In this document: piece after piece, positions 22,081 through 34,400 of the stretch
Layout: each line of letters opens with the position of its first letter
How positions within the stretch are numbered: the stretch's first letter is position 1
Assembly (NCBI GenBank): GCA_021292105.1
Contig: CM037865.1
Span: 72,033,356-72,097,355, forward strand
DNA: 64,000 bases
Direction: 5' to 3'
DNA from: Anadara kagoshimensis
Lineage: Eukaryota > Mollusca > Bivalvia > Arcoida > Arcidae
Made by a program: the position numbers and the translations under genes
The notes under the pieces: model-generated
What the model saw: only the letters and a program-made list of their open reading frames with translations
Told to the model about the DNA's origin: nothing
Database searches by the model: none

Positions 22081-22312
22081 GTATCCATTTCAGTGATATT
22101 ATCTGGTCTTTGAGGAAATATCTTTGATAGTTGTAGTGTATCAATATTTACTTTTAAACTTTCAGTAAATATTAAGACGGAATCAATTAGTTTATGTTGA
22201 ATTTATGTTGAGAATCCACATCAGATAAAACATCTCGTTTAAAGCATGGTGTTTGGAGGAGGAAGGGGTGTTGTCGGGATGGAGGTCGTTATATGTTCAC
22301 TGTGAATGGATT

Positions 22313-22444
22313 TCAGACAAAGTTTTCGTCTGTATTTGTACATATTAGGAAGGAATCCATTAACTTTGGCTGTATTAGCTGTTGATAATCCACGTCCGTT
22401 ATATCGTTTGGTCTATACAGTGATATAATCTTCCTCAAAGCAGC
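22313..22444 (-). CDS. INSC: INSC exon 13, C-terminus
   Basis: Acceptor TTGTTTCAG. Encodes AALRKIISLYRPND, YQQLIQPKLMDSFLICT and NTDENFV, then TGA. The vertebrate tail EESFV is a PDZ-type ligand. Here position -2 is Asn rather than Ser, so the ligand class is less clear. Confidence 0.95.
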   Translation of the reverse strand, partial: AALRKIISLYRPNDITDVDYQQLIQPKLMDSFLICTNTDENFV

Positions 22445-25400
22445 CTGAAACAAAAGTGTTATATAATAAATAAATATTACACCTGATGACCTTAAATGAT
22501 TGTTACATGCGTGAATTATCCAATTTCATAACAAAAAGGAAAAATAACTTCTCATCTTATAATTCAAGTTATAGAAATTTTCAACAAAAAATCAACAATT
22601 TAACAAATAATATAGCTGTAGCAAGTTAAAAAAGCATTGCTATTGCATAGGAATTAAGATATCTCTGGCATCCTCCATAACGAGATGACATCACTTGAGC
22701 CAATCCATTCATGCAAATGTAACAGAAAGGAGAATTGAATTATATACACAAACATTTATGTGTACATGTATGGTACATGTGTATATTCAGATTTATTTGT
22801 TTACTGGAAATCTATATTGTAGAAAGGAGGTCTTTCTGAAAGAACAAGGATGTAGTTTTCACTATTCCATCTGTTTGAAGTTTTCACAAGAACCATTTCA
22901 ACTGTACCAGTACTTCATGCATAATTCATGCAATTAAAATAAAATTTCTTTCTTTACCCCTGAACCTGTCTAATATAAGGTGGTCAGATTATCAAGAGGA
23001 TGTGTGTTATATGATAGTCATTGCATGGCTTTATTATGTGGATTTTGTTGGTGATTATACAATATAAGTTAATACATACCAAACAAGCCACTAATACAGC
23101 ATCACTTTTATTTCTTTCCTTTGTATTTTTACATAACTGTACCAATCTAGGTACACCTGTTAAACAAAAAATACATGGGCATCATCACTAACGAGTCAAA
23201 ACATTCATGAATAAGGGTGACAATGTCCTGGATTTGTTCATTCAACTTTGGGCATGATCACTTTAATAAGGGGAAACTACTCCTGTATTTTGTTTAGTTA
23301 CAGATACTGTACTTCCTTTTAGTCAGACGATCTGATCTTACCAGTATGAAAAAAGAATTTGTTCATCATGCAGAGTTAGATTTTTCTAACCAACGTGATT
23401 GATACTTTCATTCATCTCCTGCCATTGTAAATCCCCAAAGGATTTTAAAAAAGCGCTGCATTTTTTTCTGACCAAGATGGTATGTAATTTGTGTTCAGTA
23501 ATTACAAAAAATGTACAACTGTACATAACATGATACAAAATTTATTGATTTTCATATCTAAAAGCTTGAAAAACTGGTGCTATGTCAGGCATGAATTAAA
23601 CAGCAGACTAACCTTGAAATTCAGTAATGGTCTGGGCCGTTTCAACATCTCTACATATTCTTGTAAGAGCAATGGCTGCTTTTTGTTGTATTCTTTCACA
23701 AGCTGCTAACTCTGTTGGTTTTTTATAGTTTGCTGGGTGTTCTTCAAGAAGACCCAGACAGGCTTCTATCCCATTATTCTCTATAACTCCCACTCTACAG
23801 CTATCAGCGGCCACCATATTGGCAAGAATCGTGGCAACCTGTAAAATTTTATTTTGCAGATTAATTAATTAATTCTCATTACATCTGGAGTTTTTCCCTA
23901 CTTCAAAGGTATTTGTTGTTACAGGTAGTAAGGATGTACAAATTTCGATAAAAATCAACTTTATTTTCATTGTTCCACCCTATTTTTTTTCCCAGTAGTT
24001 GATTCAGCACACCTGATTTATGTATCCACAGTAATCCTGAATTTAATTATTGCATGTGTTTTCAATTTATTGTTTGATTGAACAGGGTCCTAGTCAAGAA
24101 TATTTTACTTATATCAAAGAGATTACCAGCAATTGGTGGTGTCAGAAGTGCAATTGGGTTCAATTTTATGCAAGAAATGTCATTGAAAAGACTTTATTTG
24201 GATCTAACAATGACCCAAACTAACACTATAAAACCACTTACCTGATCTTTAACAAAGAGACTATCTGCTATCTGAGTACCACAGGACTGTATGAGGATTC
24301 TAGGTGTAATACTGTAAAGCCATTTACCTCATCTTTAACAAAGAGACTATCTGCTATCTGAGTACCACAGGACTGTATGAGGATTCTAGGTGTAATACTG
24401 TAAAGCCATTTACCTCATCTTTAACAAAGAGACTATCTGCTATCTGAGTACCACAGGACTGTATGAGGATTCTAGGTGTAACACTGTAAAGCCACTTACC
24501 TGATCTTTAACAAAGAGACTATCTGCTATCTGAGTACCACAGGACTGTATGAGAATTCTAGGTGTAACACTATAAACCACCTTACCTGATCTTTAACAAA
24601 GAGACTATCTGCTATCTGAGTACCACAGGACTGTATGAGAATTCTAGGTGTAACACTGTAAAGCCTCTTACCTGATCTTTAACAAAGAGACTATCTGCTG
24701 TCTGAGTACCACAGGACTGTATGAGGATTCTAGGTGTAATACTGTAAAGCCATTTACCTGATCTTTAACAAAGAGACTATCTGCTATCTGAGTACCACAG
24801 GACTGTATGAGGATTCTAGGTGTAACACTGTAAAGCCACTTACCTGATCTTTAACAAAGAGACTATCAGCTATCTGAGTACCACAGGGCTGTATGAGGAT
24901 TCTAGGTGTAACACTGTAAAGCCACTTACCTGATCTATAACAAAGAGACTATCTGCTGTCTGAGTACCACAGGACTGTATGAGAATTCTAGGTGTAATAC
25001 TGTAAAGCCACTTACCTGGTCTTTAACAAAGAGACTATCTGCTGTCTGAGTACCACAGGACTGTATGAGGATTCTAGGTGTAATACTGTAAAGCCATTTA
25101 CCTGATCTTTAACAAAGAGACTATCTGCTATCTGAGTACCACAGGACTGTATGAGGATTCTAGGTGTAACACTGTAAAGCCTCTTACCTGATCTTTAACA
25201 AAGAGACTATCTGCTGTCTGAGTACCACAGGACTGTATGAGAATTCTAGGTGTAATACTGTAAAGCCTCTTACCTGATCTTTAACAAAGAGACTATCTGC
25301 TGTCTGAGTACCACAGGACTGTATGAGGATTCTAGGTGTAACACTGTAAAGCCACTTACCTGATCTTTAACAAAGAGACTATCAGCTATCTGAGTACCAC

Positions 25401-28400
25401 AGGACTGTATGAGAATTCTAGGTGTAACACTGTAAAGCCATTTACCTGATCTTTAACAAAGAGACTATCTGCTATCTGAGTACCACAGGACTGTATGAGA
25501 ATTCTAGGTGTAATACTGTAAAGCCACTTACCTGGTCTTTAACAAAGAGACTATCTGCTGTCTGAGTACCACAGGACTGTATGAGAATTCTAGGTGTAAT
25601 ACTGTAAAGCCACTTACCTGATCTTTAACAAAGAGACTATCTGCTGTCTGAGTACCACAGGACTGTATGAGAATTCTAGGTGTAATACTGTAAAGCCTAC
25701 TACCTGATCTTTAACAAAGAGACTATCTGCTATCTGAGTACCACAGAACTGTATGAGGATTCTAGGTGTAACACTGTAAAGCCTACTACCTGATCTTTAA
25801 CAAAGAGACTATCTGCTATCTGAGTACCACAGGACTGTATGAGAATTCTAGGTGTAAACACTGTAAAGCCTCTTACCTGGTCTTTAACAAAGAGACTATC
25901 TGCTGTCTGAGTACCACAGGACTGTATGAGGATTCTAGGTGTAACACTGTAAACCACCTTACCTGATCTTTAACAAAGAGACTATCTGCTATCTGAGTAC
26001 CACAGAACTGTATGAGGATTCTAGGTGTAACACTGTAAAGCCTACTACCTGATCTTTAACAAAGAGACTATCTGCTATCTGAGTACCACAGGACTGTATG
26101 AGAATTCTAGGTGTAACACTGTAAAGCCTCTTACCTGGTCTTTAACAAAGAGACTATCTGCTATCTGAGTACCACAGGACTGTATGAGGATTCTAGGTGT
26201 AACACTGTAAAGCCTCTTACCTGATCTTTAACAAAGAGACTATCTGCTGTCTGAGTACCACAGGACTGTATGAGAATTCTAGGTGTAACACTGTAAACCA
26301 CCTTACCTGATCTTTAACAAAGAGACTATCTGCTGTCTGAGTACCACAGGACTGTATGAGAATTCTAGGTGTAATACTGTAAAGCCTCTTACCCGATCTT
26401 TAACAAAGAGACTATCTGCTATCTGAGTACCACAGAACTGTATGAGGATTCTAGGTGTAATACTGTAAAGCCACTTACCTGGTCTTTAACAAAGAGACTA
26501 TCTGCTGTCTGAGTACCACAGGACTGTATGAGAATTCTAGGTGTAATACTGTAAAGCCACTTACCTGATCTTTAACAAAGAGACTATCTGCTATCTGAGT
26601 ACCACAGGACTGTATGAGAATTCTAGGTGTAATACTGTAAAGCCATTTACCTGATCTTTAACAAAGAGACTATCTGCTGTCTGAGTACCACAGAACTGTA
26701 TGAGGATTCTAGGTGTAACACTGTAAAGCCTACTACCTGATCTTTAACAAAGAGACTATCTGCTATCTGAGTACCACAGGACTGTATGAGAATTCTAGGT
26801 GTAATACTGTAAAGCCTCTTACCTGATCTTTAACAAAGAGACTATCTGCTGTCTGAGTACCACAGGACTGTATGAGAATTCTAGGTGTAACACTGTAAAG
26901 CCACTTACCTGATCTTTAACAAAGAGACTATCTGCTATCTGAGTACCACAGGACTGTATGAGAATTCTAGGTGTAACACTGTAAAGCCACTTACCTGATC
27001 TATAACAAAGAGACTATCTGCTGTCTGAGTACCACAGGACTGTATGAGAATTCTAGGTGTAATACTGTAAAGCCACTTACCTGATCTTTAACAAAGAGAC
27101 TATCTGCTATCTGAGTACCACAGGACTGTATGAGAATTCTAGGTGTAACACTGTAAAGCCACTTACCTGATCTTTAACAAAGAGACTATCTGCTATCTGA
27201 GTACCACAGGACTGTATGAGAATTCTAGGTGTAACACTGTAAAGCCTCTTACCTGGTCTTTAACAAAGAGACTATCTGCTATCTGAGTACCACAGGACTG
27301 TATGAGAATTCTAGGTGTAATACTGTAAAGCCTACTACCTGATCTTTAACAAAGAGACTATCAGCTATCTGAGTACCACAGGACTGTATGAGAATTCTAG
27401 GTGTAATACTGTAAAGCCACTTACCTGATCTTTAACAAAGAGACTATCTGCTATCTGAGTACCACAGGACTGTATGAGAATTCTAGGTGTAATACTGTAA
27501 AGCCTACTACCTGATCTTTAACAAAGAGACTATCAGCTATCTGAGTACCACAGGACTGTATGAGAATTCTAGGTGTAATACTGTAAAGCCACTTACCTGA
27601 TCTTTAACAAAGAGACTATCTGCTATCTGAGTACCACAGGACTGTATGAGAATTCTAGGTGTAACACTGTAAAGCCTACTACCTGATCTTTAACAAAGAG
27701 ACTATCAGCTATCTGAGTACCACAGGACTGTATGAGAATTCTAGGTGTAACACTGTAAAGCCTACTACCTGATCTTTAACAAAGAGACTATCTGCTATCT
27801 GAGTACCACAGGACTGTATGAGAATTCTAGGTGTAATACTGTAAAGCCTCTTACCTGATCTTTAACAAAGAGACTATCTGCTATCTGAGTACCACAGGAC
27901 TGTATGAGAATTCTAGGTGTAACACTGTAAAGCCTACTACCTGATCTTTAACAAAGAGACTATCTGCTATCTGAGTACCACAGGACTGTATGAGAATTCT
28001 AGGTGTAACACTGTAAAGCCACTTACCTGGTCTTTAACAAAGAGACTATCTGCTATCTGAGTACCACAGGACTGTATGGGGACTCTAGGTGTAACACTGT
28101 AAAGCCTCTTACCTGATCTTTAACAAAGAGACTATCTGCTATCTGAGTACCACAGGACTGTATGAGAATTCTAGGTGTAACACTATAAAACCACTTACCT
28201 GATCTTTAACAAAGAGACTATCTGCTATCTGAGTACCACAGGACTGTATGAGAATTCTAGGTGTAACACTGTAAAGCCACTTACCTGATCTTTAACAAAG
28301 AGACTATCTGCTATCTGAGTACCACAGAACTGTATAAGAATTCTAGGTGTAATACTGTAAAGCCTCTTACCTGATCTTTAACAAAGAGACTATCTGCTAT

Positions 28401-31400
28401 CTGAGTACCACAGGACTGTATGAGAATTCTAGGTGTAACACTGTAAAGCCTCTTACCTGGTCTTTAACAAAGAGACTATCTGCTGTCTGAGTACCACAGG
28501 ACTGTATGAGAATTCTAGGTGTAACACTGTAAAGCCTACTACCTGATCTTTAACAAAGAGACTATCTGCTATCTGAGTACCACAGGACTGTATGAGGATT
28601 CTAGGTGTAACACTGTAAAGCCTACTACCTGATCTTTAACAAAGAGACTATCAGCTATCTGAGTACCACAGGACTGTATGAGGATTCTAGGTGTAACACT
28701 GTAAAGCCACTTACCTGATCTTTAACAAAGAGACTATCTGCTGTCTGAGTACCACAGGACTGTATGAGAATTCTAGGTGTAACAATGTAAAGCCACTTAC
28801 CTGATCTTTAACAAAGAGACTATCTGCTGTCTGAGTACCACAGGACTGTATGAGAATTCTAGGTGTAACAATGTAAAGCCACTTACCTGATCTTTAACAA
28901 AGAGACTATCTGCTGTCTGAGTACCACAGGACTGTATGAGAATTCTAGGTGTAACAATGTAAAGCCACTTACCTGATCTTTAACAAAGAGACTATCTGCT
29001 GTCTGAGTACCACAGGACTGTATGAGAATTCTAGGTGTAACACTGTAAAGCCTCTTACCTGGTCTTTAACAAAGAGACTATCTGCTGTCTGAGTACCACA
29101 GGACTGTATGAGAATTCTAGGTGTAACACTGTAAAGCCTACTACCTGATCTTTAACAAAGAGACTATCTGCTATCTGAGTACCACAGGACTGTATGAGGA
29201 TTCTAGGTGTAACACTGTAAAGCCTACTACCTGATCTTTAACAAAGAGACTATCAGCTATCTGAGTACCACAGGACTGTATGAGGATTCTAGGTGTAACA
29301 CTGTAAAGCCACTTACCTGATCTTTAACAAAGAGACTATCTGCTGTCTGAGTACCACAGGACTGTATGAGAATTCTAGGTGTAACAATGTAAAGCCACTT
29401 ACCTGATCTTTAACAAAGAGACTATCTGCTGTCTGAGTACCACAGGACTGTATGAGAATTCTAGGTGTAACAATGTAAAGCCACTTACCTGATCTTTAAC
29501 AAAGAGACTATCTGCTGTCTGAGTACCACAGGACTGTATGAGAATTCTAGGTGTAACAATGTAAAGCCACTTACCTGATCTTTAACAAAGAGACTATCTG
29601 CTGTCTGAGTACCACAGGACTGTATGAGAATTCTAGGTGTAACACTGTAAAGCCACTTACCTGATCTTTAACAAAGAGACTATCTGCTGTCTGAGTACCA
29701 CAGGACTGTATGAGAATTCTAGGTGTAACAATGTAAAGCCACTTACCTGATCTTTAACAAAGAGACTATCTGCTGTCTGAGTACCACAGGACTGTATGAG
29801 AATTCTAGGTGTAACAATGTAAAGCCACTTACCTGATCTTTAACAAAGAGACTATCTGCTGTCTGAGTACCACAGGACTGTATGAGAATTCTAGGTGTAA
29901 CACTGTAAAGCCACTTACCTGATCTTTAACAAAGAGACTATCAGCTATCTGAGTACCACAGGACTGTATGAGAATTCTAGGTGTAACACTGTAAAGCCAC
30001 TTACCTGATCTTTAACAAAGAGACTATCTGCTATCTGAGTACCACAGGACTGTATGGGGACTCTAGGTGTAATACTGTAAAGCCACTTACCTGATCTTTA
30101 ACAAAGAGACTATCTGCTATCTGAGTACCACAGGACTGTATGAGAATTCTAGGTGTAACACTGTAAAGCCACTTACCTGGTCTTTAACAAAGAGACTATC
30201 TGCTATCTGAGTACCACAGGACTGTATGAGAATTCTAGGTGTAATACTGTAAAGCCACTTACCTGGTCTTTAACAAAGAGACTATCTGCTATCTGAGTAC
30301 CACAGGACTGTATGAGAATTCTAGGTGTAATACTGTAAAGCCACTTACCTGATCTTTAACAAAGAGACTATCTGCTATCTGAGTACCACAGGACTGTATG
30401 AGAATTCTAGGTGTAATACTGTAAAGCCACTTACCTGGTCTTTAACAAAGAGACTATCTGCTATCTGAGTACCACAGGACTGTATGAGAATTCTAGGTGT
30501 AACACTGTAAAGCCACTTACCTGGTCTTTAACAAAGAGACTATCTGCTATCTGAGTACCACAGGACTGTATGAGAATTCTAGGTGTAACACTGTAAAGCC
30601 ACTTACCTGATCTTTAACAAAGAGACTATCAGCTATCTGAGTACCACAGGACTGTATGAGAATTCTAGGTGTAACACTATAAAGCCTACTACCTGATCTT
30701 TAACAAAGAGACTATCTGCTATCTGAGTACCACAGGACTGTATGAGGATTCTAGGTGTAACACTGTAAAGCCACTTACCTGATCTTTAACAAAGAGACTA
30801 TCAGCTATCTGAGTACCACAGGACTGTATGAGAATTCTAGGTGTAACACTATAAAGCCTACTACCTGATCTTTAACAAAGAGACTATCTGCTATCTGAGT
30901 ACCACAGGACTGTATGAGAATTCTAGGTGTAATACTGTAAAGCCACTTACCTGATCTTTAACAAAGAGACTATCTGCTGTCTGAGTACCACAGGACTGTA
31001 TGAGAATTCTAGGTGTAACACTGTAAAGCCTCTTACCTGATCTTTAACAAAGAGACTATCTGCTATCTGAGTACCACAGGACTGTATGAGAATTCTAGGT
31101 GTAATACTGTAAAGCCTACTACCTGATCTTTAACAAAGAGACTATCTGCTATCTGAGTACCACAGGACTGTATGAGAATTCTAGGTGTAATACTGTAAAG
31201 CCTACTACCTGATCTTTAACAAAGAGACTATCTGCTGTCTGAGTACCACAGGACTGTATGAGAATTCTAGGTGTAACACTGTAAAGCCTCTTACCTGGTC
31301 TTTAACAAAGAGACTATCTGCTATCTGAGTACCACAGGACTGTATGAGAATTCTAGGTGTAATACTGTAAAGCCTCTTACCTGATCTTTAACAAAGAGAC

Positions 31401-34400
31401 TATCTGCTATCTGAGTACCACAGGACTGTATGAGAATTCTAGGTGTAATACTGTAAAGCCACTTACCTGGTCTTTAACAAAGAGACTATCTGCTATCTGA
31501 GTACCACAGGACTGTATGAGAATTCTAGGTGTAACACTGTAAAGCCACTTACCTGATCTTTAACAAAGAGACTATCAGCTATCTGAGTACCACAGGACTG
31601 TATGAGAATTCTAGGTGTAATACTGTAAAGCCTACTACCTGATCTTTAACAAAGAGACTATCTGCTATCTGAGTACCACAGGACTGTATGAGAATTCTAG
31701 GTGTAATACTGTAAAGCCTCTTACCTGATCTTTAACAAAGAGACTATCTGCTATCTGAGTACCACAGGACTGTATGAGAATTCTAGGTGTAATACTGTAA
31801 AGCCACTTACCTGGTCTTTAACAAAGAGACTATCTGCTATCTGAGTACCACAGGACTGTATGAGAATTCTAGGTGTAACACTGTAAAGCCTCTTACCTGA
31901 TCTTTAACAAAGAGACTATCTGCTATCTGAGTACCACAGGACTGTATGAGAATTCTAGGTGTAACACTGTAAAGCCTCTTACCTGATCTTTAACAAAGAG
32001 ACTATCTGCTATCTGAGTACCACAGGACTGTATGAGAATTCTAGGTGTAATACTGTAAAGCCTCTTACCTGATCTTTAACAAAGAGACTATCTGCTATCT
32101 GAGTACCACAGGACTGTATGAGAATTCTAGGTGTAATACTGTAAAGCCACTTACCTGGTCTTTAACAAAGAGACTATCTGCTATCTGAGTACCACAGGAC
32201 TGTATGAGAATTCTAGGTGTAACACTGTAAAGCCTCTTACCTGATCTTTAACAAAGAGACTATCTGCTATCTGAGTACCACAGGACTGTATGAGAATTCT
32301 AGGTGTAACACTGTAAAGCCTCTTACCTGGTCTTTAACAAAGAGACTATCTGCTGTCTGAGTACCACAGGACTGTATGAGAATTCTAGGTGTAATACTGT
32401 AAAGCCACTTACCTGGTCTTTAACAAAGAGACTATCTGCTATCTGAGTACCACAGGACTGTATGAGAATTCTAGGTGTAATACTGTAAAGCCACTTACCT
32501 GATCTTTAACAAAGAGACTATCTGCTATCTGAGTACCACAGGACTGTATGGGGACTCTAGGTGTAACACTGTAAAGCCTACTACCTGATCTTTAACAAAG
32601 AGACTATCTGCTGTCTGAGTACCACAGAACTGTATAAGAATTCTAGGTGTAACACTGTAAAGCCACTTACCTGATCTTTAACAAAGAGACTATCTGCTAT
32701 CTGAGTACCACAGGACTGTATGAGAATTCTAGGTGTAATACTGTAAAGCCACTTACCTGGTCTTTAACAAAGAGACTATCTGCTATCTGAGTACCACAGG
32801 ACTGTATGAGAATTCTAGGTGTAACACTGTAAAGCCTACTACTTGATCTTTAACAAAGAGACTATCTGCTATCTGAGTACCACAGGACTGTATGAGAATT
32901 CTAGGTGTAACACTGTAAAGCCACTTACCTGATCTTTAACAAAGAGACTATCTGCTATCTGAGTACCACAGGACTGTATGAGAATTCTAGGTGTAACACT
33001 GTAAAGCCACTTACCTGATCTTTAACAAAGAGACTATCTGCTATCTGAGTACCACAGGACTGTATGAGAATTCTAGGTGTAACACTGTAAAGCCACTTAC
33101 CTGATCTTTAACAAAGAGACTATCTGCTATCTGAGTACCACAGGACTGTATGAGAATTCTAGGTGTAACACTGTAAAGCCACTTACCTGATCTTTAACAA
33201 AGAGACTATCTGCTATCTGAGTACCACAGAACTGTATGAGAATTCTAGGTGTAACACTGTAAAGCCACTTACCTGGTCTTTAACAAAGAGACTATCTGCT
33301 GTCTGAGTACCACAGAACTGTATGAGAATTCTAGGTGTAACACTGTAAAGCCTACTACCTGATCTTTAACAAAGAGACTATCTGCTGTCTGAGTACCACA
33401 GGACTGTATGAGAATTCTAGGTGTAACACTGTAAAGCCACTTACCTGATCTTTAACAAAGAGACTATCTGCTATCTGAGTACCACAGGACTGTATGAGAA
33501 TTCTAGGTGTAACACTGTAAAGCCACTTACCTGATCTTTAACAAAGAGACTATCTGCTATCTGAGTACCACAGAACTGTATGAGAATTCTAGGTGTAACA
33601 CTGTAAACCACCTTACCTGGTCTTTAACAAAGAGACTATCTGCTGTCTGAGTACCACAGAACTGTATGAGAATTCTAGGTGTAACACTGTAAAGCCACTT
33701 ACCTGGTCTTTAACAAAGAGACTATCTGCTGTCTGAGTACCACAGAACTGTATGAGAATTCTAGGTGTAACACTGTAAAGCCTACTACCTGATCTTTAAC
33801 AAAGAGACTATCTGCTGTCTGAGTACCACAGGACTGTATGAGAATTCTAGGTGTAACACTGTAAAGCCACTTACCTGATCTTTAACAAAGAGACTATCTG
33901 CTATCTGAGTACCACAGGACTGTATGAGAATTCTAGGTGTAACACTGTAAAGCCTACTACCTGATCTTTAACAAAGAGACTATCTGCTGTCTGAGTACCA
34001 CAGGACTGTATGAGAATTCTAGGTGTAACACTGTAAAGCCACTTACCTGATCTTTAACAAAGAGACTATCAGCTATCTGAGTACCACAGGACTGTATGAG
34101 AATTCTAGGTGTAATACTGTAAAGCCACTTACCTGGTCTTTAACAAAGAGACTATCTGCTATCTGAGTACCACAGGACTGTATGAGAATTCTAGGTGTAA
34201 TACTGTAAAGCCACTTACCTGGTCTTTAACAAAGAGACTATCTGCTATCTGAGTACCACAGGACTGTATGAGAATTCTAGGTGTAATACTGTAAAGCCAC
34301 TTACCTGATCTTTAACAAAGAGACTATCTGCTGTCTGAGTACCACAGGACTGTATGAGGATTCTAGGTGTAACACTGTAAAGCCTACTACCTGATCTTTA

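Noticed and set aside
21638..22144. The longest open frame of the window (168 codons, - strand) as a gene
   Set aside because: It is antisense to a decayed LINE RT C-terminus on the + strand and has no recognisable protein features.
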